Assembly: GCF_000633395.1 (NCBI RefSeq)
Contig: NZ_AYMU01000033.1
Span: 62,001-126,000 of the forward strand
Reading direction: 5' to 3'
From: Pseudomonas sp. PH1b
GTDB lineage: Bacteria; Pseudomonadota; Gammaproteobacteria; Pseudomonadales; Pseudomonadaceae
DNA: 64,000 nt
Of the stretch, positions 26,694-35,655 are shown piece after piece (position 1 is the stretch's first letter; every line of letters starts with the position of its first letter). The notes beneath the pieces were generated by a model. It had not been told where the DNA came from and ran no database searches. It worked only from the letters and a program-made list of their open reading frames with translations. Made by a program: the position numbers and the translations under genes.

Positions 26694-28394
26694 ATGGATA
26701 TCAAACGCACGATCCTGATCGTCGCCCTGGCAATCGTGTCCTACGTCATGGTTCTTAAATGGAACCAGGATTATGGCCAAGCTGCCCTGCCGACTCAGAA
26801 TGTTGCTTCCAGCACGACCACTCCGGGCTTGCCGGATACGCCAACTGGCACTCCTGCTGCCAACGACGACATCCCGCGTGCAGCCAGTGATACAACTGCA
26901 CCTGCCGAAGCACCGGTAGCTGTCAGCAAAGATCTCATTCAGATCAAAACGGACGTGCTTGACCTGGCTGTCGATCCACAAGGTGGGGATATCGCGCAAC
27001 TGCGCCTGCCACTGTATCCACGTCGTCAGGACCACCCGGAAATTCCCTTCCAGCTGTTCGACAACGGCAACGAACGGACTTATCTGGCGCAAAGCGGCCT
27101 GATTGGCAGCAACGGCCCGGATGCCAACCCGGCTGGTCGTCCTGTCTACTCCTCGGAGAAGAAAAGTTATCAACTGGCTGACGGTCAGGACCAACTGGTG
27201 GTCGACCTGAAGTTCAGCAAGGACGGCGTCAACTACATCAAGCGCTTCACCCTGAAGCGTGGCCTGTATGACATCACCGTTTCCTACCTGATCGACAACG
27301 AAAGCGCTCAACCTTGGACCGGTGCGATGTTCGCCCAGCTCAAGCGCGACGCCAGTTCCGATCCGTCCTCCAGCACCGCCACCGGCACCGCGACTTACCT
27401 GGGCGCCGCCCTGTGGACAAGTTCCGAGCCGTACAAAAAAGTGTCCATGAAAGACATGGACAAGGTGAACGAGGACAAATCCAAGGCCCCGATCACTGAA
27501 AACGTTCAGGGTGGCTGGGTCGCCTGGCTGCAGCACTACTTCGTGACTGCCTGGATTCCGCCAAAGGGCGAGAACAACCAGGTACTGGCGCGCAAGGACA
27601 GCAAAGGCAACTACATCATCGGCTACACCGGTCCTTCGCTGACCGTTGCTCCGGGTGCCAAGGCTGAAACCAGTGCCATTCTCTACGCCGGTCCGAAAAG
27701 CCAGGCGGTGCTGAAAGAGTTGTCCCCAGGTCTGGAACTGACCGTGGACTACGGTTTCCTGTGGTTCATTGCCCAGCCGATCTTCTGGCTGCTGCAACAT
27801 ATCCACAGCCTGGTAGGTAACTGGGGCTGGTCGATCATTTTCCTGACCATGCTGATCAAGGGGATCTTCTTCCCACTGTCGGCCGCCAGCTACAAGTCCA
27901 TGGCACGTATGCGTGCAGTGGCACCGAAACTGGCCGCGCTGAAGGAAAAATTCGGCGACGATCGTCAGAAAATGTCCCAGGCGATGATGGAGCTGTACAA
28001 GAAAGAGAAGATCAATCCGCTGGGTGGCTGCTTGCCGATCCTGGTGCAGATGCCGGTCTTCCTGTCCTTGTACTGGGTGCTCCTGGAAAGCGTGGAAATG
28101 CGCCAGGCACCGTTCATGCTGTGGATTACCGACCTGTCGATCAAGGATCCGTTCTTCATCCTGCCGATCATCATGGGCGCCACCATGTTCATCCAGCAGC
28201 AGTTGAACCCGACGCCGCCGGATCCGATGCAGGCCAAGGTGATGAAAATGATGCCTATCATCTTCACCTTCTTCTTCCTCTGGTTCCCTGCTGGTTTGGT
28301 GCTGTACTGGGTAGTCAACAACTGCCTGTCGATCGCCCAACAGTGGTACATCACTCGTAAGATCGAAGCGGCTACCAAGAAAGAAGCTGCCTGA
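26694..28394 (+). CDS. yidC: Membrane protein insertase YidC
   Basis: Inner-membrane insertase acting with Sec or alone. The 566-residue protein has an N-terminal transmembrane helix, a large periplasmic P1 domain (about residues 45-340), then the five-helix insertase core (FLWFIAQPIFWLLQ, NWGWSIIFLTMLIKGIFFP, then MPVFLSLYWVLL and the C-terminal helices). ATG 26694 directly follows yidD. A terminator follows at 28420-28441. Confidence 0.98.
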   Translation: MDIKRTILIVALAIVSYVMVLKWNQDYGQAALPTQNVASSTTTPGLPDTPTGTPAANDDIPRAASDTTAPAEAPVAVSKDLIQIKTDVLDLAVDPQGGDIAQLRLPLYPRRQDHPEIPFQLFDNGNERTYLAQSGLIGSNGPDANPAGRPVYSSEKKSYQLADGQDQLVVDLKFSKDGVNYIKRFTLKRGLYDITVSYLIDNESAQPWTGAMFAQLKRDASSDPSSSTATGTATYLGAALWTSSEPYKKVSMKDMDKVNEDKSKAPITENVQGGWVAWLQHYFVTAWIPPKGENNQVLARKDSKGNYIIGYTGPSLTVAPGAKAETSAILYAGPKSQAVLKELSPGLELTVDYGFLWFIAQPIFWLLQHIHSLVGNWGWSIIFLTMLIKGIFFPLSAASYKSMARMRAVAPKLAALKEKFGDDRQKMSQAMMELYKKEKINPLGGCLPILVQMPVFLSLYWVLLESVEMRQAPFMLWITDLSIKDPFFILPIIMGATMFIQQQLNPTPPDPMQAKVMKMMPIIFTFFFLWFPAGLVLYWVVNNCLSIAQQWYITRKIEAATKKEAA

Positions 28395-28419
28395 CCTACG
28401 CTGTGGATAACCACACAAG

Positions 28420-28441
28420 ACGCCCCCTAGTGGGGCGTTTT
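28420..28441 (+). terminator. Rho-independent terminator after yidC
   Basis: A 7-bp stem (28420-28426 with 28432-28438), a 5-nt loop and a short T-run follow yidC. A perfect DnaA box precedes it (28402-28410). Confidence 0.8.
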
Positions 28442-28473
28442 GCTATCTGTCACTTTTGTCTGGATTTGCGGTT

Positions 28474-29844
28474 ATGACTATTCCTCGTGAAACCATCGCT
28501 GCCATTGCTACCGCCCAAGGTCGCGGTGGCGTGGGCATCGTACGGATTTCCGGGCCCCTGGCGGGCATGGCCGCCAAGGCCATCAGTGGTCGCGAATTGA
28601 AGCCGCGATTCGCTCATTACGGCCCCTTTGTGGGTGAGCAGGGAGAGGTTCTGGATGAAGGCATTGCCTTGTATTTCCCGGGGCCGAACTCCTTCACCGG
28701 CGAAGATGTACTGGAGCTCCAGGGGCACGGCGGTCCCGTTGTCCTAGACATGCTGCTGCAGCGTTGCCTCGGCCTGGGTTGTCGCCTGGCCCGACCAGGG
28801 GAATTCAGCGAACGCGCGTTTCTCAACGACAAGCTCGACCTGGCCCAGGCCGAAGCCATCGCTGACCTGATCGAGGCCAGTTCTGCACAAGCTGCGCGCA
28901 ATGCCCTGCGTTCGCTGCAAGGCGCGTTTTCCCAACGTGTGCATAACTTGACCGAGCAACTGATCGCCCTGCGGATCTATGTCGAAGCGGCCATCGATTT
29001 CCCCGAGGAGGAAATCGACTTCCTCGCCGATGGCCACGTGCTGACCATGCTCGATGCGGTTCGCGATGAGTTATCCACAGTACTGCGGGAAGCCGGGCAG
29101 GGGGCCTTGCTTCGTGACGGCATGACCGTGGTGATCGCCGGGCGCCCGAACGCTGGCAAATCCAGCCTGCTCAATGCCCTGGCCGGGCGCGAGGCTGCCA
29201 TCGTTACCGATATCGCCGGCACTACCCGGGATATTCTGCGCGAACATATCCACATCGACGGCATGCCCTTGCACGTAGTGGATACCGCCGGATTGCGGGA
29301 TACCGAGGATCAAGTGGAAAAGATTGGCGTCGAACGTGCGCTCAAGGCTATTCGCGAGGCTGATCGGGTACTGCTGGTGGTGGATGCCACGGCTGCCGAG
29401 GCAGCAGATCCCTTCGCCCTGTGGCCGGAGTTTCTCGAGCAGCGCCCGGATCCGGCCAAGGTCACCCTGATCCGCAACAAGGCCGACCTCACGGGCGAAC
29501 CCATAGCCCTGGAAACCTGTGACGACGGCCATGTCACCATCAGCCTCAGTGCCATGTCGGCCGACACCGGGCTGGAGTTGCTGCGCGATCACCTGAAAGC
29601 CTGCATGGGGTACGAACAAACCTCTGAAAGCAGCTTCAGTGCTCGCCGCAGGCACTTGGAAGCCTTGCGCTATGCCAGCGCCGCGCTGGAGCATGGCCGC
29701 GCGCAACTGACCCTGGCGGGGGCGGGCGAACTGCTGGCCGAGGATCTGCGTCAGGCCCAGCAGTCCCTGGGGGAAATCACTGGAGCCTTCAGCTCCGACG
29801 ATCTGCTGGGGCGTATTTTCTCCAGCTTCTGCATCGGCAAATGA
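28474..29844 (+). CDS. mnmE: tRNA modification GTPase MnmE
   Basis: With MnmG it modifies U34 of certain tRNAs (cmnm5U). The 456-residue protein has the N-terminal folate-binding region (TIAAIATAQGRGGVGIVRISGP), the G domain inserted in a helical domain (G1 GRPNAGKSS, G2/G3 IAGTTRD and DTAGLRDT, G4 NKAD) and the C-terminal FCIGK with the essential Cys. ATG 28474 is chosen over an upstream in-frame TTG. In this genome mnmG is not adjacent; about 5.8 kb of other genes lie between. Confidence 0.98.
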   Translation: MTIPRETIAAIATAQGRGGVGIVRISGPLAGMAAKAISGRELKPRFAHYGPFVGEQGEVLDEGIALYFPGPNSFTGEDVLELQGHGGPVVLDMLLQRCLGLGCRLARPGEFSERAFLNDKLDLAQAEAIADLIEASSAQAARNALRSLQGAFSQRVHNLTEQLIALRIYVEAAIDFPEEEIDFLADGHVLTMLDAVRDELSTVLREAGQGALLRDGMTVVIAGRPNAGKSSLLNALAGREAAIVTDIAGTTRDILREHIHIDGMPLHVVDTAGLRDTEDQVEKIGVERALKAIREADRVLLVVDATAAEAADPFALWPEFLEQRPDPAKVTLIRNKADLTGEPIALETCDDGHVTISLSAMSADTGLELLRDHLKACMGYEQTSESSFSARRRHLEALRYASAALEHGRAQLTLAGAGELLAEDLRQAQQSLGEITGAFSSDDLLGRIFSSFCIGK

Positions 29845-30027
29845 CTTTTCAAAGCGTCCTGCAAGCGCGGCAATGCCGCGCGACCAGCTGAACCACGGTC
29901 CTGGCGCTGCAGGACATGTCTGCCCATTCCGCCGAGCGGAAGCCCCCACGCGTGGGTATCGCGATCCGACCTCGATTCAGTAGCATGTGGGCTCAATTAT
30001 CCACTCCCCCTGATCAAGGATCGATCT

Positions 30028-31077
30028 ATGACCTTGCCACGACTTCGATTTGCCTTGCCCACCCTGGCCCTATCGCTTGCCCTGTCGGGGTGCGCGCCCA
30101 ATCAGTTCATGAGCGCTGAAGGCACCCGGGATGATCCACGCTATTCGCAGTTGCTGGACCTGATCGATGAAGCACTCAAATCGGATATGGCCGTGGTGTT
30201 GGTGGCTGATCTGACACCGCACCCCAAGCTGGGAGATGCAATGGCCATGACCCAGTACACCACCCGGGTCATCTGGATGAACGAAGCGGCACCGCAGGTG
30301 ACCTTCAGCCGCGGCTTCCAGAATAATTCGCTGCAAAAGGACACCAAGACGGTCTACCTGTTCCAGTCGTTCGAAGTTCATGTCTTGCCACCGGGCAAGT
30401 ACTTGCTGACTGGCGGTGATGATTACCGGTTGAATGCCCAGCTCGACCAGGTCGGTGCCAAGAATGGCGCGATCGGCTCGGGGCGCGGTGCCAACGGCAC
30501 CTCCTATCTGTCGCCGGAACTCTATCGAGAGTTCTACAAGCAGACCAACTGGCATGACGCCAGCTACCTGACAGAGACCAAGACCCGCACGGTCTGCACT
30601 GCCGTGCACATGGCTTCGGGGGCCTGTGTAAGCCAGGGGGAGCAACAATACAACGACACCAGGCAGACCGGGGCAGCGGGCTATCGTGAAGATACGCAGT
30701 ACCGCGATATCCCCGCGATCAAGGTGCAGTCGCGCATTCCCCCCAAGCAGGCATTGGCCAGCTTTACCCTCAAAGGCGGCCAGTTGGTGCTGAGCCAGCG
30801 CATGCACCTGAAAACTCCCAGCTACAAGTACCAGCAGTCCGGGTGCCGAGCGGTCGAACCCAAGATGATCGAGTGTCCTTTGGAGAACATGACTGTCTAT
30901 ACCCGCCCGGCGCCAATGGAGTTTTCGCAGAAGTTCATCGCCCAGCGCAAGAACCTCAGCGCGCAACACCAGCAGATGCTGTCCAGGCTTGAACCCATGC
31001 AGATTACGCCGCTGGGCAAGCAAGGCCTGGAAGACCCGGTCTGGGGCGTCCCGGTGTCCTTGCGTGCGGGCAAATAA
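30028..31077 (+). CDS. Conserved lipoprotein of unknown function
   Basis: A 349-residue protein with a lipoprotein signal peptide: basic start, hydrophobic core, and lipobox LSGC with Cys22. The residue after Cys is Ala, so no Asp retention signal is seen and the mature protein may go to the outer membrane. The rest has no motif I recognise; it contains several cysteines (CTAVHMASGAC, a later SGCRAVEPKMIEC) that could form periplasmic disulfides. It is alone between mnmE and the AraC-type regulator. Confidence 0.85.
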   Translation: MTLPRLRFALPTLALSLALSGCAPNQFMSAEGTRDDPRYSQLLDLIDEALKSDMAVVLVADLTPHPKLGDAMAMTQYTTRVIWMNEAAPQVTFSRGFQNNSLQKDTKTVYLFQSFEVHVLPPGKYLLTGGDDYRLNAQLDQVGAKNGAIGSGRGANGTSYLSPELYREFYKQTNWHDASYLTETKTRTVCTAVHMASGACVSQGEQQYNDTRQTGAAGYREDTQYRDIPAIKVQSRIPPKQALASFTLKGGQLVLSQRMHLKTPSYKYQQSGCRAVEPKMIECPLENMTVYTRPAPMEFSQKFIAQRKNLSAQHQQMLSRLEPMQITPLGKQGLEDPVWGVPVSLRAGK

Positions 31078-31102
31078 GCCACCACCTGCTAGTGCGCTCT
31101 AC

Positions 31103-31936
31103 TTACCCCAGCGGCAAATAGATCCGCGTTTGCAACTGCGCCGGCGGGGTACTGCGCGGGTCGTTCACATACTGTTCGAACATCGGAAAGTTCGCCGGTA
31201 TCAAGCCGCTGCCGGGCAACCATTCGGAGAACATCCAACTGTAGGCTTTGCCCATCTCGTTGTAGGGGCCGGTATAGCTCAGGATCGCATAGCGTCCTTC
31301 GGGGATGTCGAACCTTTCCAGGTCTTCCCCCAGGTGGGCATCCGGATCGACCGATAGGCCAGCCAGTGAACGCTGTTGCGCCGGCGGCACCTGTTCGGGA
31401 TCGTCGAAGTACACGCCAAAACCACAGGCATCCGGCTGGGCAAGGTCCCGGCTGGCTGCCAGCATGAAGAGCCGGGTGAACACCGGGCCGATCTCCTGAT
31501 AGCTGCCGCGGTGGGGCAATGTTGCCAGGGTGACGCCGGGGAAGGTTTCTAGAGTGATGGGGTACATACCTGACTCCTCGGGAGCGAAAGGGCGGGAACG
31601 GGTTTCGCGATAGCGGCCGGGGGGCAACCCGAACGTAGCGGCAAATGCCCGGTTGAAGGCGGCGCTCGATTCGTACCCGGCCCGCGAAGCCACCTCATGC
31701 ACTGCCTCCTGCGACCCGGCCAATGCCACCGCTGCCTGGTGCATGCGGATACGTTGCACCGAGGCATTCACGGTCTCTCCCAGCATCGCTCGGTAGATAC
31801 GGTGAAAGTGATAGGGCGACATGCAGGCCAGATCCGCCAGTTGGTACAGATCCGGATCGCAGTGAGGGTGGCTGGCCAGCCACCGCAGGACCGGTTCCAT
31901 GCGTTGGGCGTAGTGGATTCGCGTTGCGGGTTTCAT
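31103..31936 (-). CDS. AraC-family regulator with GyrI-like effector domain
   Basis: A 277-residue regulator with the AraC DNA-binding domain at the N-terminus (LADLACMSPYHFHRIYRAMLGETV, then ASRAGYESSAAFNRAFAATFGLPPGRYR) and a C-terminal GyrI/BmrR-like ligand-binding domain (about 125-277), the Rob/SoxS-like architecture in reverse order of classical AraC. Such proteins bind small hydrophobic or cationic ligands. ATG 31936 has AAGGAGG upstream. It is divergent from the permease gene, so it could control that gene. Confidence 0.92.
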   Translation of the reverse strand: MKPATRIHYAQRMEPVLRWLASHPHCDPDLYQLADLACMSPYHFHRIYRAMLGETVNASVQRIRMHQAAVALAGSQEAVHEVASRAGYESSAAFNRAFAATFGLPPGRYRETRSRPFAPEESGMYPITLETFPGVTLATLPHRGSYQEIGPVFTRLFMLAASRDLAQPDACGFGVYFDDPEQVPPAQQRSLAGLSVDPDAHLGEDLERFDIPEGRYAILSYTGPYNEMGKAYSWMFSEWLPGSGLIPANFPMFEQYVNDPRSTPPAQLQTRIYLPLG

Positions 31937-32279
31937 GGGGGCCTCCTTGGCGGTCCACTGTATGAGGGGGCGATTTGCAGATTTTGCGATTTTAGCCCCT
32001 CTCTCCGAGCCGGATCATCGGTGCCCATCGGCGTTACCTTTGTCCCCCTTTCCTGGTAGGGCTCGGTTGCGTAACACTCAAATTGCCAGGATTGGCTCAT
32101 TTAGCCGCATTACTTGGCGTCTTCGCCTTCATTTCTGCGTTATTTACCGGACTTCCCCAGGTGGTTCCCAATTTGCATCGAGACCTGGTGTACAGGTTCG
32201 TACATCCGAAGAAATCGAGTCGGCAACAGAGCCGATGGCCATCGATTTCTCTCAGGTCCCATGCATTCAAGGAACAGTC
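31937..32279. other. Divergent intergenic region, AraC-type gene/permease
   Basis: This 343-bp stretch must hold the promoters of both flanking genes and the AAGGA site of the permease. I saw no terminator, repeat or RNA structure I could name. Confidence 0.5.
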
Positions 32280-33671
32280 ATGGCTAACGCAAGCACCGCT
32301 CTACATCGCGGCCTGAGCACTCGGCACATCCGTTTCATCGCCCTGGGCTCGGCCATCGGAACAGGTCTGTTTTATGGTTCAGCGGCAGCCATTCAGCGAG
32401 CCGGGCCGTCGGTACTGCTGGCCTATCTGATCGGTGGCGCCGCGATATACCTGACCATGCGTGCCCTGGGCGAGATGGCGGTGAAGAACCCGGTGTCCGG
32501 ATCATTCAGCCATTACGCCAGCCAGTACCTGGGCCGTTTTGCCGGCTTTCTTACCGGCTGGAGCTACGCCTTCTCGATGTTGATGGTGTGCCTGGCAGAT
32601 GTCACCGCCTTCGGCATCTACATGGGATTCTGGTTTCCCGATACCCCACGCTGGATCTGGGTTCTGGGCATAGTCCTGGGCATCGGTGCGCTGAACCTGT
32701 GCAGTGTGCGGGTCTTCGGCGAGATGGAATTCTGGCTGTCCCTGCTCAAGGTCGGGGCAATCATTGCGATGATCGCCGGCGGCTTTACCCTGTTGTTTTT
32801 CGGAATCCAGCTGGGGCAGGGCACGGAAACCGCCAGCCTGAGCAACCTGTGGATGCATGGCGGCTTCTTCCCCAATGGCCTCGAGGGCATGATCGCGTCC
32901 TTCACCGTGGTCATGTTCGCCTTCGGCGGCATCGAAGTGATCGGCATCACTGCGGGAGAGGCCAAGGATCCGCAGCGCATGATCCCTAAGGCGATCAATT
33001 CGGTACCGCTGCGCATCCTGATTTTCTACGTCCTGACCTTGCTGGTGTTGTTGACCCTGTTTCCCTGGTCTGGAATCGGTAGCCAGGGCAGCCCCTTCGT
33101 TCAGATATTCAGTGGCCTGGGGATAAGTTCGGCGGCCAGTGTGTTGAACCTGGTGGTGATTTCCGCAGTGATCTCTGCCATCAACAGCGATATTTTCAGC
33201 GCCGGGAGGATGCTGTACGGCATGGCTTCCATTGGCCAGGCCCCGCAGGCTTTCGCCAGGACCACCGAGTCCGGGGTGCCGTGGATGACGGTTCTGGTGA
33301 TGTCCGGGGCATTGTTGCTGGGGGTCCTGCTCAATTACCTGGTACCGCAAGAATTGTTCCTGATCTTTGCTTCGATGGTGACCTTTTCGGTGGTCTGGGT
33401 CTGGCTGATGATCCTGCTTTCGCAAATGGCCATGCGCCGTGGGCTGAGTCCGGATGAGATCGCGGCCTTGCACTTTCCCGTGCCTTTTGGTGCTGCGGGC
33501 CAGATCTGCGCGGTGCTTTTCATGTTGTTCATCTTCGTTGTGCTCGGCACATTCCCCGAAACCCGCCTGGCACTCTATGTCGGGGGAGGCTGGCTGTTGC
33601 TGCTGTCGCTGGCCTACTGGATCTGGATCCGGCCCGGCCGGATGGCCGCCGAGGAAATCACCTTGAATTGA
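32280..33671 (+). CDS. Amino acid permease (APC family, ProY/GabP-like)
   Basis: A 463-residue inner-membrane transporter with about twelve hydrophobic segments. The N-terminal GLSTRHIRFIALGSAIGTGL is the amino acid transporter family signature, with the unwound helix-1 GSAIGTG substrate site. ATG 32280 (MANASTALHRGL) follows AAGGA. The frame extends upstream but without family similarity. The substrate cannot be fixed; proline, histidine or GABA-like substrates are all possible. The following PhyH gene is 57 bp away and probably co-transcribed. Confidence 0.93.
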   Translation: MANASTALHRGLSTRHIRFIALGSAIGTGLFYGSAAAIQRAGPSVLLAYLIGGAAIYLTMRALGEMAVKNPVSGSFSHYASQYLGRFAGFLTGWSYAFSMLMVCLADVTAFGIYMGFWFPDTPRWIWVLGIVLGIGALNLCSVRVFGEMEFWLSLLKVGAIIAMIAGGFTLLFFGIQLGQGTETASLSNLWMHGGFFPNGLEGMIASFTVVMFAFGGIEVIGITAGEAKDPQRMIPKAINSVPLRILIFYVLTLLVLLTLFPWSGIGSQGSPFVQIFSGLGISSAASVLNLVVISAVISAINSDIFSAGRMLYGMASIGQAPQAFARTTESGVPWMTVLVMSGALLLGVLLNYLVPQELFLIFASMVTFSVVWVWLMILLSQMAMRRGLSPDEIAALHFPVPFGAAGQICAVLFMLFIFVVLGTFPETRLALYVGGGWLLLLSLAYWIWIRPGRMAAEEITLN

Positions 33672-33728
33672 GTGGCAATCGTCGCACCTGGCAACAAGAC
33701 GCTCTGAACGAATGAAAAGGAAATCACC

Positions 33729-34559
33729 ATGCAAACATTTCAATTGCCGGAATCCACCCTCGAAGCTTTTCAGCGCGATGGTGCCGTATGTATCCGCCAA
33801 CTCTTCAGCGCTGACGAAGTGGCTCTGCTGGAGCAGGGAATCGAACAGAATCTGGCCAGCCCCAGTGAACGAGCCAAGGTGGCCAGCAGTGCGGATGACC
33901 CTGGCTGGTTTTTCGAGGATTTCTGCAATTGGCAGGACAATCCCCAATACCGCCAGTTCATCTTCAACAGCCGGGTGGGGCACGTCGCCAGCCAGCTGAT
34001 GCGCAGCAACAGCGCCCGGTTGTACCACGATCATCTGTTGGTCAAGGAACCCAACACTCGCCAGCCCACGCCCTGGCACCAGGATCAGCCGTACTACAAC
34101 GTAGAGGGACGGCAGAACTGCAGCATGTGGATGCCCGTGGATCCGGTGGCGCGCGAGTCAACCCTGGAATTTGTCGCCGGCTCCCATCTGGGCCCCTGGT
34201 TGATGCCCAGGACCTTTCTCGACAACCAGGCCAAGTGGTTTCCCGAAGGTAGCCTTGCCGATCTCCCGGATATCGAAGCCGACCGGTCAGCCTGGAACAT
34301 CCTTGGCTGGGCCCTAGAACCCGGGGATGCGGTGTTTTTCCACATGCTGACCCTCCACGCTGCAGGAGGTGTGGGCGGTGCTCGCCGACGCCGGGCGTTC
34401 TCCTTGCGCTTTCTTGGCGAGGACATGTGTCATGCGCCGCGGCCGTGGCGCACCTCGCCAGAGTTTCCGGGGCTGGCGAGCGAACTGGAGGGAGGAGCGC
34501 CGATGGAACATCCACTGTTCCCTCGCCTGTGGCCACTCACCCAGGAAGGACAAGGCTGA
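33729..34559 (+). CDS. Phytanoyl-CoA dioxygenase family protein
   Basis: A 276-residue Fe(II)/2-oxoglutarate-dependent oxygenase. The HxD part of the facial triad is visible as WHQDQPYYN (about residues 117-125), and the distal His with the 2-oxoglutarate-binding Arg is in FFHMLTLHAAGG...RRRAFSLRFLG. Substrates in this family range from acyl-CoA to amino acids and small metabolites. Linkage to an amino acid permease suggests a hydroxylated amino acid or related compound, which is inference only. AAGGAA precedes ATG 33729. Confidence 0.92.
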   Translation: MQTFQLPESTLEAFQRDGAVCIRQLFSADEVALLEQGIEQNLASPSERAKVASSADDPGWFFEDFCNWQDNPQYRQFIFNSRVGHVASQLMRSNSARLYHDHLLVKEPNTRQPTPWHQDQPYYNVEGRQNCSMWMPVDPVARESTLEFVAGSHLGPWLMPRTFLDNQAKWFPEGSLADLPDIEADRSAWNILGWALEPGDAVFFHMLTLHAAGGVGGARRRRAFSLRFLGEDMCHAPRPWRTSPEFPGLASELEGGAPMEHPLFPRLWPLTQEGQG

Positions 34560-34753
34560 AGAACTCAACACGGCATTGCGGCGCACTATCCGCCGGTATT
34601 TCAGATTGATCTGATATTCGTGCCGGGCAGGGCCGGCCAGCATGTCGCGCCGCTGCTGTCACGCGGACATGCTTCGTCGGGTGACGACCGCATGGAAAAC
34701 TCCGGCAATGTGATTGCCGCCCTGTACACAACGCGGGAGATGAAAGGGTGTTT

Positions 34754-35095
34754 ATGCGCTTTTATGCTTGTCTTGCCATCTTGAGCCTGGCCCTTGTCCA
34801 TCAGGCTGCCTGGGCTCAACCCTCCACCGATAAGGCGCCAGCGGCGACGGGTGTCGCCGCCTTCGAGTCGCCGGCTTCCGTGCCAGCAACAGCTGCTCCT
34901 GGGGACAGTTCGATTGCCCAAGGGAACGACAGCCCCTTGTCCACAGAGGACACCTGGCCAAAGGATGAAATAACCGGTGAACATGGCATCGAAGGGATCA
35001 AAGCGCTGCTGAAGAAATACTGGCTGGTCCTGATCGTCTTGTTTCTGGGGGGAAGCTGGTGGCTTCAGGGACGCTTGACCAAGCGCTCCGACTAG
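34754..35095 (+). CDS. Small signal-peptide protein with C-terminal membrane helix
   Basis: About 113 residues: a cleavable-looking signal peptide ending AWA, an Ala/Pro/Ser-rich low-complexity periplasmic stretch, and a C-terminal transmembrane helix (YWLVLIVLFLGGSWWLQG) with a basic cytoplasmic tail. GTG 34748 is an alternative start. No family is recognised. It borders the second origin-like region. Confidence 0.6.
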   Translation: MRFYACLAILSLALVHQAAWAQPSTDKAPAATGVAAFESPASVPATAAPGDSSIAQGNDSPLSTEDTWPKDEITGEHGIEGIKALLKKYWLVLIVLFLGGSWWLQGRLTKRSD

Positions 35096-35120
35096 CTCAC
35101 CGCCTTCCTTTCTGTTCCAC

Positions 35121-35143
35121 AGACAGGCTCTTGCAGCCTGTCT
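35121..35143. terminator. Hairpin after the small membrane protein gene
   Basis: A perfect 9-bp stem (35121-35129 with 35135-35143) with a 5-nt loop, 25 bp after the stop codon at 35093-35095. There is no clear T-run, so termination is likely but not certain. Confidence 0.5.
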
Positions 35144-35655
35144 GACTCGTCTGTTGTCCCTCTGCGCTTCATTTTTGCCAGCTCTTGCGGTCCTGGTACG
35201 ACCTGCCCTGCCTGATTTTCATCCACAGAGGGTATTCCTGTGGATTAAGCCCTGTGCATAACTGCCCTTGTGGGCGGTTGATAACCGGGCTTCAAAACTG
35301 AGGAAAAACCCCTCTGTGGATAACCACCCCTTTAATCCACAGGCTTAAAGCGCTTATCCAAGGGCCTCATGACCACCTAACCACAGAGTTAAAAACCTCT
35401 GTACATATTGAATAATAAGGCCTTCAGAGCTTTATCCACAGATAGGGTGCTGTATAAGAATAAACATAAAAACAAGGTTTTAATAAATTTCTTTCTTTTT
35501 AATTTCTATTGTCCGTGAGTCATCCACAGCTGGTTAAATTTTGTTCAAAGGGTTCTTTAGGAAGGGCGAAGTCCCTATACTTGCCGCCTTGGTCCAAAAA
35601 CCAACCCAACAACTACTCCTAATTACTCCTACTTGAAGCAGGCACGAGGTGCGTG
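35144..35655. other. Second DnaA-box cluster upstream of mnmG (origin-like)
   Basis: Perfect DnaA boxes at 35315-35323 and 35432-35440, TGTGCATAA at 35253-35261, and one-mismatch boxes at 35219-35227, 35239-35247, 35333-35341 and 35520-35528 precede an AT-rich block (about 35450-35515). The gidA/mnmG-proximal interval is a second autonomously replicating region in some pseudomonads. The mnmG promoter is probably also here. Confidence 0.75.
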
